A DNA stretch of 64,000 nucleotides from JBBCJR01 sp037190805 (GTDB lineage Bacteria; Pseudomonadota; Alphaproteobacteria; Sphingomonadales; Sphingomonadaceae), in assembly GCA_037190805.1 (NCBI GenBank), contig JBBCJR010000009.1, forward strand, positions 30,093 to 94,092, in the 5' to 3' direction. Positions 16,713 to 25,260 of the stretch are shown here, one piece after another. Within the stretch, counting starts at the first letter, position 1. Every line of letters starts with the position of its first letter. Below the pieces are notes generated by a model, which saw nothing but the letters and a program-made list of their open reading frames with translations, had not been told where the DNA came from and did not search any database. The position numbers were made by a program, and so were the translations under genes.

Positions 16713-18113
16713 ATGAGCCAGAATCTCGAGCAGGTGCTGCAGAACGCCGGCAACCCGGTGGACATGCTCCGCAATTCCCAGATCGGCGCCTATGTCTATC
16801 CTGTGGTCGCGCCCGAGTTTCACAACTGGCGGTCAGAACAGTGGGCTTGGCAGCATTCGGCTGTGCTGTTCGACCAGTCCCATCACATGGTCGACCTCTA
16901 TATCCGCGGGAAGGACGCCCTGCGCCTGATCAGCGACACCGCGATCAACTCGACCAAGAATTTCAAGATCAACCAGGCCAAGCAGTACGTCCCGACGACG
17001 CCCTATGGCCATGTCATCGGCGACGGCATCCTCTTCTACCTCGCCGAGGAAGAGTTCGTGTATGTCGGCCGCGCGCCGGCCGCGAACTGGCTGATGTTCC
17101 ATGCCGCGACCGGCGGCTATGACGTCGAGATCGTCAAGGACGACCGCAGCCCGTCGCGCCCGATGGGCAAGCCGGTCAGCCGCATCTCGTGGCGCTTCCA
17201 GATTCAGGGTCCGAACGCCTGGGCGATCATCGAGAAGCTGAACGGCGGTCCGGTCGAGCAGCTCAAGTTCTTCAACATGAGCACCATGACAATCGCCGGC
17301 AAGACGGTCCGCACCCTGCGCCACGGCATGTCGGGCGCGCCAGGCCTGGAAATCTGGGGCCCCTATGCCGAGCAGGACGAAATCCGCGCCGCCATTCTGG
17401 AAGCCGGCAAGGAATTCGGCATCGTCCCCTGCGGCAGCCGCGCCTATCCGTCGAACACGCTGGAATCGGGCTGGATCCCCTCGCCGCTGCCCGCCATCTA
17501 CACCGGCGACAAGCTCAAGGCCTACCGTGAATGGCTGGGCGGCGACAGCTACGAAGCCACCGGCGCCATCGGCGGCAGCTTCGTGTCCGACAAGATCGAG
17601 GATTATTACCTTAATCCGTGGGATCTGGGTTACGGCCCGTTCGTCAAGTTCGACCACGATTTCCACGGCCGCGAAGCACTCGAGGCGCTGAACCCCGCCG
17701 AACAGCGCAAGAAGGTGACGCTGGCCTGGAACGGCGAGGACATGGCGAAGATCTACGCCTCGCTGTTCGACGGCAGCGAGACGCCCTACAAGTTCTTCGA
17801 CCTGCCGCTCGCGAATTACGCCTCGTCGAACTACGACCGGGTCGTCGATGCCGGCGGCCGCACCGTCGGCGTCTCGATGTTCACCGGCTACAGCTACAAC
17901 GAGAAGTCGGCCCTCAGCCTGGCGACCGTCGACCACGAGATTCCGGTCGGCACCGAGCTGCGCGTCGTGTGGGGCGAGCCGAACGGCGGCACCGCCAAGA
18001 CCACCGTCGAACCCCACAAGCAGATCGAGGTTCGCGCCGTGGTCAGCCCGGTGCCTTATTCCAAGGTCGCCCGCGAAACCTACCAGGACGGCTGGCGTAC
18101 CGCTCGCGACTGA
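16713..18113 (+). CDS. ligM: Vanillate/3-O-methylgallate O-demethylase, tetrahydrofolate-dependent
   Basis: A 466-residue GcvT-fold aminomethyltransferase-like enzyme closely resembling LigM of Sphingobium SYK-6 in length and in long segments I recall (for example RNSQIGAYVYPVVAPEF, FDQSHHMVDLYIRGKDAL, YPSNTLESGWIPSPLPAIYTG, MFTGYSYNEK). LigM moves the aromatic methoxyl methyl of vanillate or 3-O-methylgallate to THF, giving 5-methyl-THF and protocatechuate or gallate. The ATG at 16713 follows GGAGAGGAAG; upstream frame is promoter. DesA, the syringate enzyme, is a close homologue, so vanillate versus syringate preference needs alignment. First gene of ligM-metF, with a palindromic operator candidate 69 bp upstream of the start. 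Confidence 0.9.
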   Translation: MSQNLEQVLQNAGNPVDMLRNSQIGAYVYPVVAPEFHNWRSEQWAWQHSAVLFDQSHHMVDLYIRGKDALRLISDTAINSTKNFKINQAKQYVPTTPYGHVIGDGILFYLAEEEFVYVGRAPAANWLMFHAATGGYDVEIVKDDRSPSRPMGKPVSRISWRFQIQGPNAWAIIEKLNGGPVEQLKFFNMSTMTIAGKTVRTLRHGMSGAPGLEIWGPYAEQDEIRAAILEAGKEFGIVPCGSRAYPSNTLESGWIPSPLPAIYTGDKLKAYREWLGGDSYEATGAIGGSFVSDKIEDYYLNPWDLGYGPFVKFDHDFHGREALEALNPAEQRKKVTLAWNGEDMAKIYASLFDGSETPYKFFDLPLANYASSNYDRVVDAGGRTVGVSMFTGYSYNEKSALSLATVDHEIPVGTELRVVWGEPNGGTAKTTVEPHKQIEVRAVVSPVPYSKVARETYQDGWRTARD

Positions 18114-18121
18114 TGCGTCGC

Positions 18122-18153
18122 GCCGGGCGGGTCCTCTTCCGGTCCCGCCCGGC
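18122..18153 (+). terminator. GC hairpin between ligM and metF
   Basis: GCCGGGCGGG and CCCGCCCGGC form a perfect 10-bp stem with a 12-base loop, nine bases after the ligM stop. No T-run follows, so it may be an attenuator or an mRNA-stabilising end that makes ligM more abundant than metF rather than a full terminator. Confidence 0.55.
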
Positions 18154-18201
18154 CCTTCACTTCTACCTCCACACGCCATCGTGATTCGAGGAGTACCGGG
18201 C

Positions 18202-19083
18202 ATGAGCGCCATCGCTGTCGCCTCGCCGTCCCCGGCCTATAACGCGAACCGCCTGTTTTCCGGGCTGTCGCTGGAAATCACCGCCAGGGACACCGCCAGC
18301 CTGCCCGCAGTCGCCGAGCGGCTGGCGCCGGGAACCCGCGTCTCCATCACCTTCCTGCCCAAGGAGGACGCAGCCAAGCGGCTGGCGGCCGTTCGCGCCG
18401 TGATCGACAGTGGCCTCAAGCCGGTGCCGCATATCTCCGCCCGTCGCATCGGATCCGAGGCGGAGCTGGAGGCCTATCTGGACGCGCTGGCGGCGCTGGA
18501 TGCCACGCGGGAACTGTTCGTCGTCGCTGGCGACCCCGACACCCCGATGGGTCCCTATGAAGACGCGCTGGCGATCATCCGGTCGGGACTGCTGGCCCGT
18601 TACGGAGTCGAGCATGTCGGTATCGGCGGCTATCCGGAAGGCCACCCCCAGATCGACGATACCAAATTGTGGGCCGCACTCCGCGACAAGGCGGCGGCTG
18701 TCGCCGATCAGGGCATGAGCCTGTCGGTCCTCACCCAGTTCGGTTTCGATGCAGAGCCGGTCCTCCGCTGGTTGACGGCCGTGCGCGCCGCCGGGATCGC
18801 CGCACCCGTGCGCCTTGGCGTGCCAGGTCCCGCGAGCGCGACAACGCTGATGCGCTTCGCCGCCCGTTGCGGCGTCGGCGCCTCGACCTCGGTACTGCGC
18901 AAATACGGGCTGTCGCTGACCAGGCTGATGCAGACGGCGGGGCCGGACAAATATATCGCCGCACTGCTCGACGGCCTGTCGGTCGACACGCACGGCGATG
19001 TCGGCCTGCACTTCTATCCGTTCGGCGGCCTCGACAGCACCGTCAGTTGGATCAACGACTTCGCCGGCCTCCAACGCCCCTGA
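18202..19083 (+). CDS. metF: Methylenetetrahydrofolate reductase
   Basis: A 293-residue MetF/MTHFR-type TIM barrel flavoprotein. FSGLSLEITARD near the N-terminus replaces the usual SFEFFPP, HISARRIGSEAELE is the strand-3 region, LFVVAGDPDTPMGPYEDAL corresponds to the RGD(P/x) folate loop, and IGGYPEGHP is the conserved YPE motif. ATG at 18202 follows CGAGGAG. In the O-demethylation pathway MetF works in the oxidative direction, turning LigM's 5-methyl-THF into methylene-THF. The sequence is diverged from housekeeping MetF, and the position 88 bp after ligM supports a dedicated catabolic copy. Confidence 0.88.
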   Translation: MSAIAVASPSPAYNANRLFSGLSLEITARDTASLPAVAERLAPGTRVSITFLPKEDAAKRLAAVRAVIDSGLKPVPHISARRIGSEAELEAYLDALAALDATRELFVVAGDPDTPMGPYEDALAIIRSGLLARYGVEHVGIGGYPEGHPQIDDTKLWAALRDKAAAVADQGMSLSVLTQFGFDAEPVLRWLTAVRAAGIAAPVRLGVPGPASATTLMRFAARCGVGASTSVLRKYGLSLTRLMQTAGPDKYIAALLDGLSVDTHGDVGLHFYPFGGLDSTVSWINDFAGLQRP

Positions 19084-19155
19084 CGGCAAGCGCGGATTCG
19101 TTGACGCTGGCTTGCCGCTCGTGCCAAGCAGCCCCCGATCAGCTTGGGGGCAGCG

Positions 19156-19635
19156 GTGACACGGCAAGAAGACGAGTTCACGACACCCGCGCCGGACGCA
19201 GGCGCGGGCGATCTCGACGACCTCGGACCGCTGACCGATATTCTCGGCTTTCACATCCGGCTCGCTCACGGCGCCGTCTATCGGCATTTCACCGAGACAT
19301 TCCAGGATCTCGACCTGACGCAGAAGCAGGTTTCGGTGTTGTGGCTACTGGCCGACCATCCGGGCCTCGCCCAGACTGATCTGTCGCGTCTCCTCAGGAT
19401 GGACCGGGCGACGACGATGGCGCTGATCAACCGGCTTCAGGCCCGGCACCTGTTGCGTCGCGGCCGGTCGGCAGCGGACGGGCGCAAGCAGGCGCTGTTC
19501 CTTGAATCTGCCGGGGAGGAGATTCTGGCCCGCGCCAAGCAGGCGGTGCAGGACCATGAAGACTGGCTGAAATCGCGCTTTACCCCCAAGGAGGTGCAGC
19601 GACTGATCGAATTGCTCACCCGGATTCACCGCTAG
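19156..19635 (+). CDS. desR: MarR-family regulator, DesR-like
   Basis: A 159-residue MarR protein: dimerisation helices, then a winged helix (LTQKQVSVLWLLADHPGLAQTDLSRLLRMDRATTMALINRLQARHLLRRGRSAADGRKQALFL), then a C-terminal helix. GTG at 19156 follows GGGGG closely; TTG at 19144 is an alternative. In SYK-6, as I recall, the MarR-type DesR represses vanillate and syringate O-demethylation genes until the substrate binds. Location 72 bp after metF and the ACATAC-N8-GTATGT dyad before ligM support the same role. The symbol rests on context and family, not on alignment. It converges on pobA with only 19 bp between them. Confidence 0.65.
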   Translation: MTRQEDEFTTPAPDAGAGDLDDLGPLTDILGFHIRLAHGAVYRHFTETFQDLDLTQKQVSVLWLLADHPGLAQTDLSRLLRMDRATTMALINRLQARHLLRRGRSAADGRKQALFLESAGEEILARAKQAVQDHEDWLKSRFTPKEVQRLIELLTRIHR

Positions 19636-19654
19636 AGGCGGCTAAACACATTCC

Positions 19655-20824
19655 TCACAGCGGCAGTCCGACGTAATTTTCGGCGATCGACGTCTGCGCG
19701 GCAACCGAGGAGGCGATGTAATCGAGGTCGGCCACCTGCATCCGCCGGTCGAAGGCGTCGCCGTCCGGGAAGCGGTGCATCAGCTTGGTCAACTGCCAGG
19801 AAAAGCGTTCGGACTTCCACACCCGGGCCAGCGCGCGTCGTGAATAGTCGCCGATGCCGTCATTGTCGCCACGCTGGAAATAGCCGATCAGCGCGTCCGA
19901 CAGATAGGTCACGTCCGATGCCGCGAGGTTCAGGCCCTTGGCCCCCGTCGGGGGCACGATATGCGCGCTGTCGCCGGCCAGGAACAGGCTGCCGTGACGC
20001 ATCGGCTCGAACACGAAGGAGCGCAGGGGCGCGATCGACTTCTCGATCGCAGGTCCCCGCGTCATGTGCGCCGCCGCGTCCGGACCGAGGCGAACGGCAA
20101 GCTCGTCCCACAGCCGATCGTCGGGCCAGTCCTCCAGCTTCTCGTCCAGCGGCACCTGAATATAGTAGCGGCTGCGCGTCTCGGAACGCATCGAAGCGAG
20201 CGCGAAACCGTGCTCGTGATTGGCGTAGATCAACTCGTGATTGCACGGGGGCACATCGGCCATGATCCCCAGCCAGCCGAACGGATAGACCTTTTCATAG
20301 GCCGTCGCCACCGACGCCGGAATGGCCTTGCGCGACGGACCGTGGAAACCGTCGCAGCCACAGATGAAGCGCGCGTCGATGCGATGCTCCGCGCCGTCCT
20401 TGGAATAGCCGAGCCACGGCGCATCGCCATCGACGTCGTGCAGCGTGACCTCGCCGGCCTCGTAAATGATCGTCAGGCCGCGCTCGGGTGCGGCACCCAT
20501 CAGGTCGCGGGTCAGTTCGGTCTGGCCATAGACCATCACCTGTCGCCCGGTCAGCGCCGCGATATCGATACGGATCAGCCGCTCGCCATCGGCAAGGTTG
20601 AAGCCGTCATGCGGCAGCCCCTCGGCATGCATGCGCGCGCCGAGGCCCAGCCGGTCCATCAGGTCCGTGGTGGTGCGCTCCAGAACGCCAGCACGGATAC
20701 GGCCCAGCACATAATCCGCCGACGCCCGTTCGACGACGACGACATCCAAGCCTTCGGCGCGCAGCAAATGACCAAGCAGCAGACCAGCAGGGCCGGCGCC
20801 GACGATCGCAACCTGGGTCCTCAT
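19655..20824 (-). CDS. pobA: 4-hydroxybenzoate 3-monooxygenase
   Basis: A 389-residue class A flavoprotein hydroxylase of the normal PobA length. GAGPAGLLLGHLL is the FAD GxGxxG site, GDSAHIVPPTGAKGLNLAASDV is the second FAD motif exactly as in PobA, and the end AENYVGLP holds the active-site tyrosine equivalent to Tyr385. It uses NADPH and O2 to make protocatechuate from 4-hydroxybenzoate. ATG at 20824 follows AGGAGAAG by seven bases; the frame upstream is promoter. Divergent from the AraC-type regulator gene, and next to the vanillate genes whose product is also protocatechuate. Confidence 0.95.
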   Translation of the reverse strand: MRTQVAIVGAGPAGLLLGHLLRAEGLDVVVVERASADYVLGRIRAGVLERTTTDLMDRLGLGARMHAEGLPHDGFNLADGERLIRIDIAALTGRQVMVYGQTELTRDLMGAAPERGLTIIYEAGEVTLHDVDGDAPWLGYSKDGAEHRIDARFICGCDGFHGPSRKAIPASVATAYEKVYPFGWLGIMADVPPCNHELIYANHEHGFALASMRSETRSRYYIQVPLDEKLEDWPDDRLWDELAVRLGPDAAAHMTRGPAIEKSIAPLRSFVFEPMRHGSLFLAGDSAHIVPPTGAKGLNLAASDVTYLSDALIGYFQRGDNDGIGDYSRRALARVWKSERFSWQLTKLMHRFPDGDAFDRRMQVADLDYIASSVAAQTSIAENYVGLPL

Positions 20825-20906
20825 CAGCGCACTTCTCCTGAACGACCTGTCATTGCCGCGACAGTCGGGGACGGCGGACTTGCGCGCCATGTCATCGCCA
20901 GCCTAA

Positions 20907-20921
20907 TGATTGGACAAATCA
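20907..20921. promoter_or_regulatory. Candidate PobR binding site
   Basis: TGATT-GGACA-AATCA is a 5-5-5 inverted repeat in the gap between divergent pobA (start 20824) and pobR (start 20942). Position fits an activator site for pobA; short arms make it uncertain. Confidence 0.35.
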
Positions 20922-20941
20922 ACAGAGTGATCGCACGCAAG

Positions 20942-21826
20942 ATGCCTCCCTGCGCCGCCCCCGAGCCAGTCCCGGTCTTCTATCTCTATGGAGAACCTCA
21001 GCACGCGGTCGCCAAAGGCTTCGTCCATGTCGAAAGCCTGGACGATCGCTCGCGGCCAAGCGAATGGACGATCCACCCGCATGTCCACCGCGACCTCAAC
21101 CACATCATCCTGATCGCCGAAGGCGGCGGATCAATGCGGGCCGAGGGAACGACAGTCAGCTTCGACGCCCCCTCGCTGCTGCTGGTGCCGGCGGGCGTGA
21201 TTCACGGCTTTTCCTGGTATGGCGAGTCCAGCGGCTGGGTGGTGACGATCGCCAACGACTATTTCAGCCACCTCGCGACCCGCGACGCCGACCTGAAGCC
21301 GCTGTTCCGCCACGCCGCCGCCGTCGAGCTGCTGGCGGAAGATCGCCTGCCCGTGGAAGCGGCCATTGGCGAAATGAGCCGCGAGCTGGGTTGGGCCGGT
21401 CCTGGCCAGCGGGCGGCGGTGGAAGCCGCGCTGCTGTCGCTGATGGTGAGGGCTCTGCGCCGGTCGCGGCTCGACCACCGGCCCGAAGCGGGACAGGCCC
21501 GGCAGGCGGCGCTGGTCGCGCGCCTGCGGGACCGGATCGAGGGGCGCTTCCGTCAGCGTGAGCCGGTCACCGAGCATGCCAAAGCGTTGGGCGTCAGCAC
21601 CACTGCTCTCCGCCACGCCTGCGCCAGCGTCGCGGGAACCGCCCCCGCCGCCATGCTCGACGCGCGCGCCCTGCTGGAAGCGAAGCGGCTGCTGCTCTAT
21701 TCCAACCTCTCGGTGGCCGAGGTCGGCTATGCGGTGGGCTTCGCCGACCCGGCCTATTTTTCGCGCTTCTTCACCCGGCATGCCGGGCAGTCGCCACGCG
21801 CCTTTCGCGACGCCTTGGCCGCCTGA
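20942..21826 (+). CDS. pobR: AraC-family activator of pobA
   Basis: A 294-residue AraC/XylS regulator. The N-terminal cupin (about 20-110; HVHRDLNHIILIAEGGG and LLLVPAGVIHGF) would bind 4-hydroxybenzoate. Two helix-turn-helix motifs lie at the C-terminus (VTEHAKALGVSTTALRHAC and LSVAEVGYAVGFADPAYFSRFFTRHAGQSPRAFR). ATG at 20942 starts just before the PVFYLYGEP segment common to PobR-type proteins; an in-frame ATG at 20906 would place the candidate operator inside the gene. It diverges from pobA, the standard layout for this activator. Confidence 0.85.
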   Translation: MPPCAAPEPVPVFYLYGEPQHAVAKGFVHVESLDDRSRPSEWTIHPHVHRDLNHIILIAEGGGSMRAEGTTVSFDAPSLLLVPAGVIHGFSWYGESSGWVVTIANDYFSHLATRDADLKPLFRHAAAVELLAEDRLPVEAAIGEMSRELGWAGPGQRAAVEAALLSLMVRALRRSRLDHRPEAGQARQAALVARLRDRIEGRFRQREPVTEHAKALGVSTTALRHACASVAGTAPAAMLDARALLEAKRLLLYSNLSVAEVGYAVGFADPAYFSRFFTRHAGQSPRAFRDALAA

Positions 21827-21866
21827 CCGGCTTGCCAAGCGCCGCCGGGCGTTCCAAGGCGGGCGG

Positions 21867-22640
21867 ATGACCACGCCCTCCCGCCGCGAACCCCAGGGTC
21901 GCCTCAAGACCGACACCCGCCCCGGCCAGCGCATCGCCAAGCTGCTGGCCCGCGCCGGCGTCGCCTCGCGCCGCGAGGTGGAACGGATGATCGCCGAAGG
22001 ACGCGTCGCCCTCGACGGCACCATCCTCGACACGCCCGCCACCATCCTGACCTCGCTGAAGGGCATCACCGTCGATGGCAAGCCGGTGAAGCCTCCAATG
22101 GCCGCGCGGCTGTTCGCCTTTCACAAGCCGCCCGGCCTCCTCACCACGGCGTCCGATCCGCGCGGCCGGCCGACCATTTACGACCGCCTGCCCAACGATC
22201 TGCCGCGCGTGGTGCCGGTCGGGCGGCTGGACATGAACACCGAGGGGCTGCTGCTCCTCACCACCGACGGCGAGTTGAAGCGGGCGCTGGAATTGCCGCG
22301 CTCAGGGGTCGCGCGCATCTATCGCGCCCGCGTGTTCGGCGAGGTTCGACAAGACGCGCTGGAAAGCCTGATCGAGGGGATCGAGATCGACGGCATCCGC
22401 TATGGCTCGATCGACGCCAATCTGGAGCGCCGGACCGGCCGCAACGCCTGGCTCGAGATGAAGCTGGCCGAGGGCAAGAACCGCGAGGTGCGGCGCGTGC
22501 TCGAACATCTCGGCCTTCAGGTGTCGCGCCTCATCCGCGTCGCTTATGGTCCCGTGGCGCTAGGGGAGTTGCCGGCGGGTCAGCTGTTCGAAGTGCCGAC
22601 CCAGAAGGTCGCCGAGCTGCGCAAGTCACTGAAGGCATGA
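21867..22640 (+). CDS. rRNA pseudouridine synthase, RsuA/RluB/RluE/RluF family
   Basis: A 257-residue protein with an N-terminal S4 RNA-binding domain (RIAKLLARAGVASRREVERMIAEGRVALDG) and a catalytic domain with GRLDMNTEGLLLLT, where the Asp is the nucleophile that isomerises uridine. FHKPPGLLTTASDPRGRPTIYDRLP is the other family motif. Length and pattern fit RluB (23S U2605) best, but the subfamily cannot be fixed by eye. ATG at 21867 follows GGCGGG. The stop overlaps the rsmD start by four bases (ATGA), so the two rRNA modification genes are translationally coupled. Confidence 0.88.
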   Translation: MTTPSRREPQGRLKTDTRPGQRIAKLLARAGVASRREVERMIAEGRVALDGTILDTPATILTSLKGITVDGKPVKPPMAARLFAFHKPPGLLTTASDPRGRPTIYDRLPNDLPRVVPVGRLDMNTEGLLLLTTDGELKRALELPRSGVARIYRARVFGEVRQDALESLIEGIEIDGIRYGSIDANLERRTGRNAWLEMKLAEGKNREVRRVLEHLGLQVSRLIRVAYGPVALGELPAGQLFEVPTQKVAELRKSLKA

Positions 22641-23239
22641 GCCGGAACAAGCCCGCGCCCGCGATGCGGGTCATCGCCGGTCAATGGCGCGGGCGCCCGC
22701 TGGTGGCGCCGGCTGGCCACGTCACCCGTCCCACCAACGCGCGGGCGCGCGAAGCCCTGTTCTCGATGCTCGCCAGCCGCCTGGGCAGCTTCGAGGGGCT
22801 GGAGGTCGCCGACCTGTTCGCCGGGTCGGGCGCACTGGGGCTGGAGGCGCTGTCACGCGGTGCCGCCCGCTGCCGCTTCGTCGAGCGCGACCCTGCCGCC
22901 CTTGCCGCGCTCAAAGCCAATATCGCCGCCTTCGGCGCGGGCGACCGGGCCGACGTCATTTCTACCCCGGTCGAGGCGCTGCCCGCCACCGGTCGCCCCG
23001 CCGACCTCATCCTTCTCGATCCACCCTACGGGTCGGGGGCCGGTGTGACGGCACTCGCCCGGCTCCACATGCAGGGCTGGGTCGCGCCTGGAGCCTGGAT
23101 CAGCCTGGAAACGGAGGCCAGTGAAGCCACAACTGCGGCAGGTTTCGTCATCGATGTCGAGCGCAGCCACGGCAAGGCGCACCTGACGCTGATGCGCGCA
23201 GCGGCAGCTGATCTGGGCAATGGCGGGGAAATCCGATAG
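22637..23239 (+). CDS. rsmD: 16S rRNA (guanine966-N2)-methyltransferase
   Basis: A 200-residue RsmD. MRVIAGQWRGRPL and TRPTNARAREALFSML are the family N-terminal motifs, VADLFAGSGALGLEALSRGA is the SAM-binding motif I, and LILLDPPYGSG is motif IV (DPPY) for methylation of the guanine amino group. It modifies G966 of 16S rRNA during 30S assembly. Overlaps the pseudouridine synthase by four bases. Confidence 0.93.
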   Translation: MSRNKPAPAMRVIAGQWRGRPLVAPAGHVTRPTNARAREALFSMLASRLGSFEGLEVADLFAGSGALGLEALSRGAARCRFVERDPAALAALKANIAAFGAGDRADVISTPVEALPATGRPADLILLDPPYGSGAGVTALARLHMQGWVAPGAWISLETEASEATTAAGFVIDVERSHGKAHLTLMRAAAADLGNGGEIR

Positions 23240-23279
23240 AGCCTCGGCCGCTTCTCCCCTGCCGAAAGGTCGACCGTCC

Positions 23280-23879
23280 GTGAGTCATTTCAAGCCTTTT
23301 ATCGTTGGCCTTGGGGGGACCACGCGCGCGGGCTCGTCGACGGAGCGGGCGCTGGGCTTTGCGCTGGCGGCGGCGGAAGCGGCGGGGGCGGAGGTCGCGC
23401 TGATCGGCGGCCCCGACCTCATCCTGCCGATGTACTCGCCGGAAGCGCCGGAGCGCACGCCCGAGGCCCGGCGCATCGTCGCCGCGCTGAGGCGCGCCCA
23501 CGGCGTCATCATCGCCTCGCCCGGCTATCACGGCTCGCTGTCCGGGCTGATCAAGAACGCCCTCGACTATGTCGAGGACATGCGCGGCGACGATGCCCCC
23601 TATCTCGACGGCCGCGCGGTCGGCCTCATCGCCTGCGCCTCCGGCTGTCAGGCCACCGGCACCACGCTGGTCGCGCTGCGCTCGATCATCCATGCCCTGC
23701 GCGGCTGGCCGACCCCGCTGGGCGTCGGCGTCAATACCATCGGCGGCCTCCTCGATCCCGCCGGCAACATCGCCGACCCCGCCATCGCCGCACAGCTCGA
23801 ACTCCTCGGACAGCCGGTCGTCGAATTCTCCAGACATCGCGACGCATTCCTCAGCGGCAAGGCCGGCGTGGCGGTCTAG
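23280..23879 (+). CDS. NAD(P)H-dependent FMN reductase
   Basis: A 199-residue flavodoxin-like reductase. VGLGGTTRAGSSTERAL is the FMN phosphate loop, MYSPEAPERTPEA the second region, and SPGYHGSLSGLIKNALDYVE the third FMN motif (SPxYxGSxSGxxKNxLD), typical of SsuE/NADPH-dependent FMN reductases. GTG at 23280 starts at the fold; the frame upstream overlaps rsmD. It makes reduced FMN from NAD(P)H, perhaps for a two-component monooxygenase. No partner oxygenase is nearby, so a general flavin or quinone reductase role is also possible. Confidence 0.85.
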   Translation: MSHFKPFIVGLGGTTRAGSSTERALGFALAAAEAAGAEVALIGGPDLILPMYSPEAPERTPEARRIVAALRRAHGVIIASPGYHGSLSGLIKNALDYVEDMRGDDAPYLDGRAVGLIACASGCQATGTTLVALRSIIHALRGWPTPLGVGVNTIGGLLDPAGNIADPAIAAQLELLGQPVVEFSRHRDAFLSGKAGVAV

Positions 23880-23923
23880 ATCGGCGGCGCGCAAGGGAGA
23901 GCACTGGCGGCCGGAAGCAGGTT

Positions 23924-24235
23924 TCAGTGCCTCGATCTATTCTTGTCGATCAGCACTGCCTGCTGCCATCGGCTTGGCGCCTTGTCGGTGCGGTGAATGC
24001 AGCCCGACCAGCAGCAAGGTCGCTTCTTTCCCTCCACCAGTTCCTCGCAAGTCCGCTGGATACGACGTTGGCGTGTCGCCGCCTGCTTCGCGTCTTCTAC
24101 CCAGCAAATGAACTCATTTCGACCAAGCGGGGTAAGGTTTTCCCATAACGCCAGGACCCTCGGATCGGATCGCAGCGCCGCCTGCATATCCTCGCCCGCC
24201 TCATGAACAGTGCCGTGGGGAAAAGCGTTCGTCAT
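23924..24235 (-). CDS. YdeI/OmpD-associated family protein
   Basis: A 103-residue protein. ALRSDPRVLALWENLTPLGRNEFICWVEDAKQAATRQRRIQRTCEELVEGKKRPCCW matches the C-terminal half of the YdeI/OmpD-associated family (W..LTP..R.E...WI..AK...TR..RI....E.L..GKR..CCW). It is much shorter than full YdeI proteins, and only this helical domain is present, which also occurs alone. A longer start is open to 24418 but lacks family similarity. The name refers to bacteriocin protection in some reports; the molecular role is unclear. Confidence 0.7.
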   Translation of the reverse strand: MTNAFPHGTVHEAGEDMQAALRSDPRVLALWENLTPLGRNEFICWVEDAKQAATRQRRIQRTCEELVEGKKRPCCWSGCIHRTDKAPSRWQQAVLIDKNRSRH

Positions 24236-24311
24236 CAGGTCTCCGGGCAAGCTCGGCCAGGACGCATTCATCGCCGTAGGCCAACAGCGGCCATCAACTC
24301 TGAGCGCCGGA

Positions 24312-25226
24312 TCAGGCAATGTCCATGGTTGGGCCAGTTCCGGCCGATAGCGCCGTGGCGGCGACTGCGATCGCGCCCAGCGGTCCCGCCATTCGGCCAA
24401 GACCGGGCGCCGCGACATAGCCGTCGATCGCGCCGATCGCCAGCCATGGCGGATAGCCGACTAAGCTGGCGCACAGCGACTGGCGGATCATCGGCAGCAG
24501 CTGCGGCTGCCCGGCGATGACGCCGCCGCCCATCAGGATGATGCGCGGCGCAAGCGTCAGCACCAGCCCGTGAAGCAGCTGGGCCAGCGCGTCGGCCACC
24601 CGCAGCCAGACCGGATGGTCGGCGGGCAAGTCGCTACCGCCGCCCGTCCGCGCCCTGATCGCGGTGCCCGACGCCAGTCCTTCGACGCAATCGCCGTGGA
24701 GGGGGCAGCAGCCCGGCCAGTCGTCACCGGGCAGGCGACGGACGCGGACATGGCCGATCTCGGCGTGGCCCATCCCCCTCACGGGCCGACCGCCGACGAT
24801 CAGGCCACCGCCAACGCCGGTGCCGACCGTGATATAGACGACATCGTCGAGCCCCCGTGCGGAACCCCAGCGCCGCTCGGCCAGCACCGCGCCGCCCACA
24901 TCGGTGTCGAGGGCGGTGGGAACGCCATAGCGCGCCGTCCACCGGCGCCAGAGATCGGTTCCCGACCAGCCTAGCTTCGGCGTCCCGACAATGGCGCCAT
25001 AGGTGGCGGAGACAGGATCGAGGTTCAGCGGCCCGAAGCTGGCGATGCCCAGCGCCTCGAAGCCGCGCCAGCGATCAAAAACGGCCTCCACCCCGGCCAG
25101 CGTGGTCGCGGGGTCAGTGGTCGGCACCATCACCTGTTCGCGAATGTCGTCCGGCCCGGTCGCGAGAATGCAGACGCATTTCGTCCCGCCCATCTCGACG
25201 CCCGCGAGAAGCGGCGTCGCCGTCAT
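24312..25226 (-). CDS. ROK-family sugar kinase, probably fructokinase
   Basis: A 304-residue ROK kinase. LLAGVEMGGTKCVCIL is the ATP phosphate-1 motif, LGIASFGPLNLDP is the sugar/ATP region, and TVGTGVGGGLIVGG is phosphate-2. HAEIGH followed by CCPLHGDCVEGLASGTAI is the His/Cys zinc motif in the form found in bacterial fructokinases. The catalytic Asp lies in ALDTDVGGA. It would phosphorylate fructose or mannose in the cytoplasm. ATG at 25226 or the ATG at 25241 are both possible. It follows the enoyl-CoA hydratase gene by 34 bp on the same strand, but the functions are not obviously linked. Confidence 0.85.
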   Translation of the reverse strand: MTATPLLAGVEMGGTKCVCILATGPDDIREQVMVPTTDPATTLAGVEAVFDRWRGFEALGIASFGPLNLDPVSATYGAIVGTPKLGWSGTDLWRRWTARYGVPTALDTDVGGAVLAERRWGSARGLDDVVYITVGTGVGGGLIVGGRPVRGMGHAEIGHVRVRRLPGDDWPGCCPLHGDCVEGLASGTAIRARTGGGSDLPADHPVWLRVADALAQLLHGLVLTLAPRIILMGGGVIAGQPQLLPMIRQSLCASLVGYPPWLAIGAIDGYVAAPGLGRMAGPLGAIAVAATALSAGTGPTMDIA

Positions 25227-25260
25227 ATCCCGGCCAACCATCCGGGTGGCCGCTGCGCAG

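Noticed and set aside
17848..18201. MetF with a long N-terminal extension
   Set aside because: The extension overlaps ligM in another frame; ATG at 18202 has a good ribosome site.
19961..20941. Very long N-terminal extension of the AraC regulator frame
   Set aside because: It is the shadow of pobA on the opposite strand; the regulator starts near 20942.
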